Assembly: GCF_010671595.1 (NCBI RefSeq)
Contig: NZ_JAABOP010000001.1
Location: 1,240,001 to 1,304,000, forward strand
DNA: 64,000 bases
Reading direction: 5' to 3'
Source of the DNA: Muriicola jejuensis
GTDB lineage: Bacteria; Bacteroidota; Bacteroidia; Flavobacteriales; Flavobacteriaceae
In this document: positions 43,763-50,407 of the stretch, in pieces
Numbering within the stretch: the first letter of the stretch is position 1
How the letters are laid out: each line of letters starts with the position of its first letter
The notes under the pieces: model-generated
What the model was told of the DNA's origin: nothing
What the model saw: only the letters and a program-made list of their open reading frames with translations
Databases searched by the model: none
Made by a program: the position numbers and the translations under genes

Positions 43763-44260
43763 TCATAACCTCATTTGAAAAAGCAACAGCGTCTTCCCCT
43801 CTTTTTCGATCTCCTCCTTATAAGAAAAGTCCAGTTTCTTTAACAGGCTTATAGAGCGCTCATTGTCAGGCGCGGTAATAGCCAATAGGATAGGGTATTC
43901 CCCCGTTTGTGCAAGGTGGGCGAGAAAGGCATGGCTGGCTTCCAGGGCGTACCCCTCGCCTTCCGCCTGGGGCAGCAGGGCAAAGCCGAAATCCGGAGCG
44001 GGCAACTCCTTCCGTTGCACAAACGAAAGTATACCCAGGGCGGCTGCCGTTGCCTGATGCTCAATGACCAGATAGTGTCTCCCCGGGTGGTTCAGGAGGT
44101 TACGGATGTAAGCTTCGGCCTCTCCGGGACCGGTAATCTGCCTTTCCCCGATATAACGCAACCACCCTTTGGTCTGTACCAGGGTCACCAGAAAGGGAGC
44201 GTCTTCTTCCCGGATCATCCGGAGGGTAAGCCTGGGGGTTGTTATGGGAAGAAAGTTCAT
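43763..44260 (-). CDS. GNAT family N-acetyltransferase
   Basis: 165 residues from the ATG at 44260 (MNFLPITTPRLTLRMIREED). A longer start at 44293 is possible. The fold of RimJ/RimL-like GNATs is visible, with PRLTLRMIREED at the start, a degenerate acetyl-CoA-binding segment LPQAEGEGYALEASHAFL where Q/R-x-x-G-x-G/A is expected, and the late APDNERSISLLKKLDF. It should acetylate an amine, in the RimJ/RimL type a protein N-terminus, in the cytosol. Substrate unknown. Confidence 0.88.
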   Translation of the reverse strand: MNFLPITTPRLTLRMIREEDAPFLVTLVQTKGWLRYIGERQITGPGEAEAYIRNLLNHPGRHYLVIEHQATAAALGILSFVQRKELPAPDFGFALLPQAEGEGYALEASHAFLAHLAQTGEYPILLAITAPDNERSISLLKKLDFSYKEEIEKEGKTLLLFQMRL

Positions 44261-44429
44261 AAATGGAGCAGTTTTGACAGGAGAAGATAGCATTTTCCCA
44301 GCTCCTGATCTTTGAATAAACTAGTTTTGGCTAAAGCAACGTGGTGGATAAGAATAATGGGGTTGGTATTTCCTTGGAACTTGCCTGCGGCAAGCAGGTT
44401 TGGCCCTTTAGGGATTGGATGAGTCGCAT

Positions 44430-44879
44430 CTACTCCCCAACATATGAGTCAGGCGGTAGTGCAGAATAGTTTTTCCCCTCTGTATTTTCTAAATAAAACC
44501 ATAAACCGGTATCATAGGGTAGTCCCATGCCGGGCGCTATGGAATCAAAGGGAATCCATTTAGTTTTTTCAACAATAACTTCCCCATTTACTTTTAAGGT
44601 GATCCTTTCCAGGCCATCGTTTTCCAGGGTAGAATCATTTAAGCTGACGAATAACCCCAGATTACCCGGATCGTCTGTTTTAAAACTGGAGGACCAGGGC
44701 AAACGTACCTGATATTCATTGCCATAACCCCCGCCCTGAATTCTTTTGGCTGTTCCCTGCCCGTTTACTTCCCAGGTAACATCGTATGCCCCCACGGCAT
44801 CATCTTTCCCACAACTGAGGAGGATAAGAAAGATACACAGAGGTATTTTCTTTATCAATATTCTTTTTGTCAATAACAT
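44430..44879 (-). CDS. Lipoprotein of unknown function
   Basis: 149 residues with leader MLLTKRILIKKIPLCIFLILLSCGKDD. The mature part is beta-rich (YDVTWEVNGQGTAKRIQ, GLERITLKVNGEVIVEKTK), like small immunoglobulin-type lipoproteins of Bacteroidota. No family recognised. It stands alone. Confidence 0.7.
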   Translation of the reverse strand: MLLTKRILIKKIPLCIFLILLSCGKDDAVGAYDVTWEVNGQGTAKRIQGGGYGNEYQVRLPWSSSFKTDDPGNLGLFVSLNDSTLENDGLERITLKVNGEVIVEKTKWIPFDSIAPGMGLPYDTGLWFYLENTEGKNYSALPPDSYVGE

Positions 44880-44995
44880 CTATAGCTAAAACGAAGATCT
44901 TTTTTAAATCTGACAATTCTGGTGGTTTTTTAGATGAACGGGAAGGGGGGTACTGTGCAAATGCGGGCAGACAGGGTGTTTACTATTGGGGACGT

Positions 44996-45067
44996 TGCGC
45001 AGTAGATGCTCTGCTGCGCAGATTTTAGGACCGGGCAGAATGGACGCAGCAGTACAACTACTGCGTA
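44996..45067. repeat. Two GCGCAGTAGT-type palindromes in opposite orientation
   Basis: GCGCAGTAGATG...CTGCTGCGC at 44997-45019 and ACGCAGCAG/CTACTGCGT at 45044-45066. Here the second palindrome is a GCGCAGTAGT-type copy in reverse, not the usual CCGCAGGAGT type. Confidence 0.7.
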
Positions 45068-45071
45068 ACCC

Positions 45072-45108
45072 AAAAAAAAGACCCGGCCCTTAAAAGAACC
45101 GGATCTTT
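45072..45108 (-). terminator. Terminator of the NTF2-like gene
   Basis: On the minus strand, AAAGATCCGG pairs with CCGGGTCTTT (one G-T pair), followed by a T run. It lies 20 bp after the stop at 45128. Confidence 0.75.
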
Positions 45109-45127
45109 CTCCTGACTAAACGTGGGG

Positions 45128-46048
45128 TTAGTCAAGCCATTTGGAACTCATATAGGCCATAGATCGTATGATCTTGCCTTCTTCGTTAAAGTCGTGGGCG
45201 TACATGATTGGCATCACGATCTTTTTTTGGTCCGATTTACGGGTGAGGCGGATGTCCCACCAGCTGTAGACTGTGCGGCCGTCGCGGAGGTCGTATTCCA
45301 CATAATCCGGGTAGCCCACCACATCAATGGAGTTGATCTCAAACTTAGTCATCATCTCATTGAAGTTGGCCTTGGACTCATCCATCGTCAGGGACTCTCC
45401 CCTGGGGGTTTCCAGGTTGCTAAAGCGGGCCTTTTCATCAAAGAAGCTGTAGCCCATTTCCGTATCCCCGTGCTCAAAGGCGTGCATCATCCGCCTTACC
45501 TTGTTGATGTTGTCGTGGTGGTTCCAGACAATCCCGTTCTGCCGGTCCTGGAAGCTCTCGCCTACCTCCCGGTAGACCGCCTCGTTGTGGTAGCTGATGG
45601 CCATGTCAATCAGCCCGTCCTTAAAGCGGTACATGCGGTGTACAGGCACGTCTATCTTCACGCCTGTACTGTTATGTACGCCCTTCATCTGGTCCCAGGT
45701 CTGCACCCATACCTGGCCGTCCTTGTACTCCAGGGCATCGGGATAGGCCCCCGGGGAAGGTTCCAAGCTAAGGTAGGCCACGTTGTTCTTCCACCATTTG
45801 GCGCCCCCGGCAAAATCAGTTTTGGTACCCCCGTCTGGGTCCTTGTTGGTGTCTGACCCGTTGTAGGCCTTAAAGTCGTCGTGCAGATAACTCGCCACCG
45901 CTGCGCTGTCTCCCGCCACCCAGGCGGCCTGCATGGCCTTCACCTTGGCGATGGCGTCGTGTTCCTTGTAAATGGTTCCGTTTTTTTCTTTCTGGCCGTA
46001 GGCCATGAACAGGCCCAAAGTAAGGGCCCAGAGGATTCCTCTTTTCAT
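45128..46048 (-). CDS. Secreted protein with two NTF2/SnoaL-like domains
   Basis: 306 residues with signal peptide MKRGILWALTLGLFMAYGQ. Two related domains of about 130 residues follow. Both start with a helix holding Ala/Met-rich AIAKVKAMQAAWVAGDSAAVASYL or INKVRRMMHAFEHGDTEMGYSFF and end with a YSWWDIRLTRK-like or VWVQTWDQMKG strand, typical of the NTF2-like cone fold. Such domains bind small molecules or isomerise them; the ligand is unknown. It is a single gene closed by a terminator. Confidence 0.82.
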   Translation of the reverse strand: MKRGILWALTLGLFMAYGQKEKNGTIYKEHDAIAKVKAMQAAWVAGDSAAVASYLHDDFKAYNGSDTNKDPDGGTKTDFAGGAKWWKNNVAYLSLEPSPGAYPDALEYKDGQVWVQTWDQMKGVHNSTGVKIDVPVHRMYRFKDGLIDMAISYHNEAVYREVGESFQDRQNGIVWNHHDNINKVRRMMHAFEHGDTEMGYSFFDEKARFSNLETPRGESLTMDESKANFNEMMTKFEINSIDVVGYPDYVEYDLRDGRTVYSWWDIRLTRKSDQKKIVMPIMYAHDFNEEGKIIRSMAYMSSKWLD

Positions 46049-46145
46049 TGTGGTTGGTTTTAGGTTGGTTAAACTGATATAAGGTAGTGAATATTTTTTA
46101 TTTAAATGATTTTTAAGGGGTTAGAAAATCTTTGTGCAAAAGTTC

Positions 46146-46176
46146 ACCCACCCCTGGCCCCTCCCGGGAGGGGAGG
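46146..46176. repeat. CCTCC-type palindrome repeat
   Basis: ACCCACCCCTGGCCCCTCC / GGGAGGGGAGG, the short version of the family. It lies 98 bp upstream of the NTF2-like gene. The gap 46049-46587 has no gene; it contains this repeat and copy G. Confidence 0.65.
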
Positions 46177-46235
46177 AAATTTACATTAAATTTTCAGAAA
46201 ACTCTTGGTGTTCAGGGGTCTAATCTTGATTAACA

Positions 46236-46480
46236 CGAAGGTTTGCCAGAAATAATGGCGAGGCCAGCGGAAGTGCGTTTCGCCTGTGAAGTGATTTGGC
46301 AATTCAAAATTTAGCAGATAAGCAGGCGAAAAAGAGCATGGAGCGATAAGCCGAGACCATGGTTTTAGTCCTAAACTGAAAGAGTAAGACTCAACCGAAA
46401 CATTCGGACTAAAAATTTCCTACAAACCTTCTTGATCTTTTGGTTCGTTTTGGATCAAGCCAAAATGAACAGAAAAAGAA
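46236..46480 (+). repeat. Structured dispersed repeat, copy G
   Basis: It begins CACGAAGGTTTGCCAG. The first hairpin has arms TTCGCCTG / CAGGCGAA (about 46279-46329). The middle hairpin (46363-46414) has arms TTTTAGTCC / GGACTAAAA. The last hairpin (46443-46470) has arms GTTCGTTTTGG and CCAAAATGAAC (one G-T pair) around ATCAAG, preceded by CTTGAT. The 25 bp before it also match the fragment at 52951. Confidence 0.82.
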
Positions 46481-46587
46481 AGATAGATACGGTAATAACT
46501 AAATGCTTGTACAAAGGCAGGACCATAATTCAAGCAAAGCAAATCATTGGTATATTCCCTATCTTAGAATGCTAAGACCCACCAGGA

Positions 46588-47316
46588 ATGATCCACTTCT
46601 TCCGAAAGACCCGAAAAAAACTGGCTGAAGACAACCAGTTCTTTAAATACACCCGCTATGCCATTGGGGAGATCCTGCTCGTAGTGATCGGGATCCTGAT
46701 CGCTTTGCAGATCAACAATTGGAATGAGGAACGCAAATCAGAACTGCGGGAACTGAGTTTGCTCAGGGAACTCAGGACCAACCTGGAGACCAATATTCAA
46801 AATCTTGAAAGTGATATTGTCAAACAAAGAAACAGCATCAAATACTTTGATTATATCCTTCGGCTTCCCGTAGATCGGTTGCCATACAGCGACTCCCTGC
46901 CGAGATCCCTCAGTACAGCCAGTTATGCGCCTGATGTGGTCCTGACGGCCTCTGCCTTTGAGACGTTTAAGTCTGAAGGGCTCGACCTTATCAAAAACGA
47001 CAGCCTGAGGAGGGAGATCCTGAACCTTTTTGAAGTGGCCTACCCTACTCTAATGCAGGAGACGCGCCGACTGGAAGATCAGTTGTGGCCGGCGGTGGTT
47101 ATACCCCTGTATCAGAAACATTTCAGCAGTGATATGGATCAATGGATACCCAACGATTATGAACAATGGCTGGACGACAAAGAGTTTTTCAATATGCTGA
47201 GCTTTAGGAAGACCCTGAGACAGTTCTCTACAAATATCAAATTAGAAACCGTAGATAAAACCAGTGAGGTGATCCGGTTGATCGATGAGGAACTCGAAGC
47301 TCGGGGAGATCACTAA
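46588..47316 (+). CDS. DUF6090 family membrane-anchored protein
   Basis: 242 residues. The N-terminus has the family pattern: a short basic part, YTRYAIGEILLVVIGILIALQ as one membrane helix, then QINNWNEER. A helical periplasmic part of about 190 residues follows, with repeated acidic and leucine-rich segments. Function is not known for the family. A paralog lies at 58083. Confidence 0.85.
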   Translation: MIHFFRKTRKKLAEDNQFFKYTRYAIGEILLVVIGILIALQINNWNEERKSELRELSLLRELRTNLETNIQNLESDIVKQRNSIKYFDYILRLPVDRLPYSDSLPRSLSTASYAPDVVLTASAFETFKSEGLDLIKNDSLRREILNLFEVAYPTLMQETRRLEDQLWPAVVIPLYQKHFSSDMDQWIPNDYEQWLDDKEFFNMLSFRKTLRQFSTNIKLETVDKTSEVIRLIDEELEARGDH

Positions 47317-47354
47317 TAAGACTTAGAAAATAAGGCAGTGTTGCACATTATTTT

Positions 47355-47516
47355 ACCCACCCCTGATCCCTCCGATTAGGAGGGAATGGGAATGCATACA
47401 TTCTCCTTCCCTCCGGGAGGGGAGGAGATTGTAACCGCCGATGCGCAGTAGTTGTACTGCTGCGCTGATTTTGGTTGGGGGCAGAATGGCCGCTAGAGTG
47501 CGACTCCTGAGGAACT
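47355..47516. repeat. CCTCC-type palindrome followed by GCGCAGTAGT pair
   Basis: The long CCTCC version (47355-47427) is followed at 47443-47465 by GCGCAGTAG/CTGCTGCGC and at about 47490-47516 by a worn CCGCAGGAGT copy. Together they fill most of the 263-bp gap before the small membrane gene. Confidence 0.7.
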
Positions 47517-47579
47517 GATTGGTAAGAAATTAAAATGGAAATATTAAATTCACGTCACTAACCCTTAACAAACAACACA

Positions 47580-47765
47580 ATGGATTACAAAAAAACACTG
47601 ATCAACCTGGCTATTTCCCTTCTCCTATCCCCTATCGTAGTGTACATCGTCCTTTTTATGGCGAAGGCCGCGGGGTCTACCTACGAGATGACCCACGGGG
47701 AGACCTTTATTATCTGGCTGCTGATGGCACTTGTTATTGGACAGTCAATGGTGAGAAAGTCTTAG
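47580..47765 (+). CDS. Small membrane protein with two helices
   Basis: 61 residues from the ATG at 47580. Two hydrophobic helices (about 8-28 and 44-57) are separated by a short acidic/His loop (TYEMTHGETF). No family recognised. There is no clear promoter; the start is preceded by an A/C-rich leader usual in this phylum. Confidence 0.55.
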   Translation: MDYKKTLINLAISLLLSPIVVYIVLFMAKAAGSTYEMTHGETFIIWLLMALVIGQSMVRKS

Positions 47766-47804
47766 CAGCTCTGTTATATTGCTTTGGTGATCTCACCATT
47801 GAAA

Positions 47805-47887
47805 ATTCCAAATTCCAAAACCCAAATTCCAAGAGAGTTGATTAATAAAATAGCCTTTGGAATTTGGAGTTTGGTGCTTGGAATTTA
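47805..47887. repeat. CCAAATTCCA-type inverted repeat
   Basis: Left arm AAATTCCAAATTCCAAAACCC (first 20 bases considered) and right arm TTGGAATTTGGAGTTTGG. They face each other over a 30-bp AT-rich middle. Confidence 0.65.
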
Positions 47888-47981
47888 CTGCTCCGCAGTC
47901 CTTCCTAACAAAAGTTTAACGCCCTGTATTTGGAATACATCTTCATTTTGTTAGGTTACAGCCTTTCAAAAATGAAGGAGT

Positions 47982-48173
47982 ATGAAACTTGTACAGGTAA
48001 AAAGAAGAACTAGATCCGAGAATCGATATAGTCCCAGGATGGGCCGACTCACCACCAAGGTGACCTACATCAAAAAATACGTCGCCGGGATTCCCGTAAA
48101 GACCCTTCACAAATACCGGGAAACCTATTACGGGGAGGTAAAGGATTGTGATGTCTGCCAATTATACGTGTAA
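47982..48173 (+). CDS. Small basic protein, possible
   Basis: 63 residues from the ATG at 47982, just after an AAGGAG that is too close (1 bp) to be an ideal ribosome binding site. The C-terminal part PVKTLHKYRETYYGEVKDCD and a Cys-x2-Cys (CDVC) look like a conserved small protein rather than a chance frame. Many Lys and Arg residues suggest nucleic-acid binding, but this is inference. Confidence 0.45.
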   Translation: MKLVQVKRRTRSENRYSPRMGRLTTKVTYIKKYVAGIPVKTLHKYRETYYGEVKDCDVCQLYV

Positions 48174-48183
48174 AGCACAGGTT

Positions 48184-48253
48184 GCGCAGTAGTTGAATTG
48201 CTGGGCGGATATTGGCAATGTGCCGACCGGCTGGAGTACAACTCCTGCGGAAC
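48184..48253. repeat. Paired short palindromes, worn copy
   Basis: GCGCAGTAGTTGAATTGCTG followed by GGAGTACAACTCCTGCGG. The arms have several mismatches. Confidence 0.6.
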
Positions 48254-48340
48254 CGTAATTTATATTATCTGACTTTTATCATATCCCGGGCAAAAGGGAG
48301 TTTCTACCTTGTGGTGTTATTTTCTTAAAATCCATAGCCC

Positions 48341-49141
48341 ATGAGAACGGTTAGTGGAATCCCGGGGTTCCTGGCCTTTCTGGTCCTGGTTTCCTGCAAA
48401 GACGCACCACAAACTCAACACGAAGATTTGGCCCAAAACCAAGAAGTTCACTGGACCTACACCGGGGAGAATGGCCCCGAGCACTGGGCCGAACTGGAGA
48501 AACGCTCCCACTGCGGGGGCAAACACCAATCCCCCGTAAACATCATCGACATACAAACCCAGGAAGATCCCGACCTGTTGCCGCTCGACCTCCACTATTA
48601 CGGCCAGGTGCGCATCCACGAGGTCGCCAACAACGGGCATACAATACAGTACAATTTTGAAGCAGGAGATTATATCTCCCTCTGGGATGTGAGGTACGAC
48701 CTGAAGCAGATCCACTTCCACGAGGCCGCAGAGCACACCCTGAACGGGATACGCTACCCCCTGGAGATGCACATGGTGCACGTCAATGCCCAAAATGAGA
48801 TCGTGGTATTAGCCATCATGGCGATGGAAGGGGAAAGCAGTGTGCCCTTTACCTTCCTGGAACAGTACTTACCCCTGGATCCGGGCGAGACCAAGATCAT
48901 AGACCAAAACTTTGACCTCAATACCAACCTTCCGGCAAATCGGGATTACTATACGTATAAGGGATCCCTCACCACGCCCCCCTGTACGGAAGGAGTCACC
49001 TGGATCGTCTTTAAGGAGCCCATCACCGTTTCCCTGGAACAGGTAAAGGAACTGCAACGCCTTATGCCCCTGAACAACTACCGGGGAGAACAGGAGCTCA
49101 ATGGCCGGGTGGTGAAGGTGTATGAATCACCTTATAACTGA
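48341..49141 (+). CDS. Alpha-class carbonic anhydrase, exported lipoprotein
   Basis: 266 residues with leader MRTVSGIPGFLAFLVLVSCKD. Alpha-CA signatures are complete: WAELEKRSHCGGKHQSPVNI, zinc His125 and His127 in QIHFHEAAEH, His144 in EMHMVHVN, and SLTTPPCTEGVTWIVF. Two Cys (in HCGG and PPCTE) can form the usual disulfide. It hydrates CO2 in the periplasm. It converges on a beta-class enzyme gene, also exported. Confidence 0.96.
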   Translation: MRTVSGIPGFLAFLVLVSCKDAPQTQHEDLAQNQEVHWTYTGENGPEHWAELEKRSHCGGKHQSPVNIIDIQTQEDPDLLPLDLHYYGQVRIHEVANNGHTIQYNFEAGDYISLWDVRYDLKQIHFHEAAEHTLNGIRYPLEMHMVHVNAQNEIVVLAIMAMEGESSVPFTFLEQYLPLDPGETKIIDQNFDLNTNLPANRDYYTYKGSLTTPPCTEGVTWIVFKEPITVSLEQVKELQRLMPLNNYRGEQELNGRVVKVYESPYN

Positions 49142-49155
49142 ATTAAGACAATATT

Positions 49156-49265
49156 CTCCCCTCCTGGGAGGGGCTGGGGGTGGGTAAAATAGTTGCGCAG
49201 TAGTTAAACTGCTGCGCTGATTTTAGCACCAGGCAGATTTGCCGCAGAAGTGCAACTCCTGCGGA
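49156..49265. repeat. CCTCC palindrome plus GCGCAGTAGT/CCGCAGGAGT pair between carbonic anhydrase genes
   Basis: CTCCCCTCCTGGGAGGGG with the GGGGGTGGGT tail (49156-49185), GCGCAGTAGTTAAACTGCTGCGC-like at 49195-49217, and CCGCAGAAGTG/CTCCTGCGG at 49242-49264. All three families are stacked in 110 bp. Confidence 0.75.
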
Positions 49266-49271
49266 ACAGCA

Positions 49272-49306
49272 TAAAAAAACCCTGAATGGTTCTACGCATT
49301 CAGGGT
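49272..49306 (-). terminator. Terminator of the beta carbonic anhydrase gene
   Basis: On the minus strand, ACCCTGAATG pairs with CATTCAGGGT over an 8-nt loop and is followed by a run of seven T. It lies 20 bp after the stop at 49326. Confidence 0.88.
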
Positions 49307-49325
49307 CTGGCTAATTCAGGATCCT

Positions 49326-50060
49326 TTACGGCAAGAAGTTGACTACCCCGGTATCCATATCGTAGACCGCTCCCAGGATGTCGATTTCCCCCCTGGAGTG
49401 CATTTCCCTGAGGATAGGGCTTTGCTCCAAAATATTTTCCAAGGCAAGGCGGACGTTATTTTCAATTACCTCATGTACAAAGAGTCGGTTAGCCGAGGTA
49501 CGAGGCCCTTCAGTTTGGGTGGACATGTCCACTGCCGGCTTGATCTTTTGCAGCATGTTCGTGATATTCCCGAGCTCAGCTCCGTCGATGGCAGCATGGA
49601 CCGCGCCACAGCTTTCGTGACCCATAACCAGGATCATTTTGGCGCCGGCCACCTTGGTGGCGAATTCCATACTCCCCAGGATGTCTTCATTAATAAAGTT
49701 CCCAGCGATACGCGCCACAAAGATGTCACCTATCCCTTTGTCGAACACGTCCTCAACAGGGACGCGGCTGTCTACACAAGATAGCACTATAGCCTTGGGA
49801 TACTGACCTTCCACGCTTTCTCGAATCTGTATGCTGTGGTCACGGGCTGTGAGATCGCTCCTAACAAAACGTTCATTCCCGGCTCGCAGCATTTGAAGGA
49901 CTTCCTCCGGGGTGAGGGCTCGCTGTTCTTCCTTGGTGAGGACGGTCTCCACCAGGACCTTGCTCCTGGGGATAGTGATCACATCCTGGGTTGAGGGTTG
50001 GGCCATCCCTGAGAAGGTAAGGCCGAACATGGTACTGAAGATGATGATTCGATTTTTCAT
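49326..50060 (-). CDS. Beta-class carbonic anhydrase, exported
   Basis: 244 residues with signal peptide MKNRIIIFSTMFGLTFSGMAQ. Zinc ligands are Cys and Asp in LSCVDSRVPVEDVFD (near residue 95) and His and Cys in GHESCGAVHAA (near 148-151). The GNFINEDILGSMEFA segment is typical of the bacterial beta class. It should hydrate CO2 in the periplasm, unlike most cytosolic beta enzymes. A terminator follows. Confidence 0.95.
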   Translation of the reverse strand: MKNRIIIFSTMFGLTFSGMAQPSTQDVITIPRSKVLVETVLTKEEQRALTPEEVLQMLRAGNERFVRSDLTARDHSIQIRESVEGQYPKAIVLSCVDSRVPVEDVFDKGIGDIFVARIAGNFINEDILGSMEFATKVAGAKMILVMGHESCGAVHAAIDGAELGNITNMLQKIKPAVDMSTQTEGPRTSANRLFVHEVIENNVRLALENILEQSPILREMHSRGEIDILGAVYDMDTGVVNFLP

Positions 50061-50083
50061 AGCATTGAATTTTAAATTCAGCG

Positions 50084-50091
50084 CAAATATA
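50084..50091 (-). promoter_or_regulatory. Putative -7 box of the beta carbonic anhydrase gene
   Basis: On the minus strand this reads TATATTTG, an exact TAnnTTTG match 24 bp before the start. No -33 partner is clear. Confidence 0.45.
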
Positions 50092-50259
50092 TGTCTCGGA
50101 TCATCATCTAATACTATTACTATTCATAATAAAGAGTTAAACTTTTAATAGGTGATAGTAAAACTATTATTTATGATGATTTGATCTGGTCCTTGGAGGA
50201 TACAGAGGCAAGTGCACACGTGAACAGGCGGGACGATTCAAGATCCACCTCTAACCCCG

Positions 50260-50332
50260 TTAAGCAGTAGATCTGCTGCCGCACTGATTTTGGCAAATGT
50301 TCGAAATGCCGCAGGAGTGCAACTCCTGCGGA
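50260..50332. repeat. Paired short palindromes
   Basis: A worn GCGCAGTAGT copy (AAGCAGTAGATCTGCTG) at 50261-50277 and CCGCAGGAGTG/CTCCTGCGG at 50309-50331. They lie between the divergent beta carbonic anhydrase and DUF2339 genes. Confidence 0.7.
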
Positions 50333-50407
50333 ACTGAGTATAACTCCTTCGGAACACATCCGTTTTCAGAATTCCTTCACTATCTTTAATTGCAGATTAC
50401 CAACTCT

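Noticed and set aside
43256-50332. Repeated palindromes considered as a CRISPR array
   Set aside because: Copies are hundreds to thousands of bases apart, differ in sequence, lack unique spacers of constant length and have no cas genes nearby.
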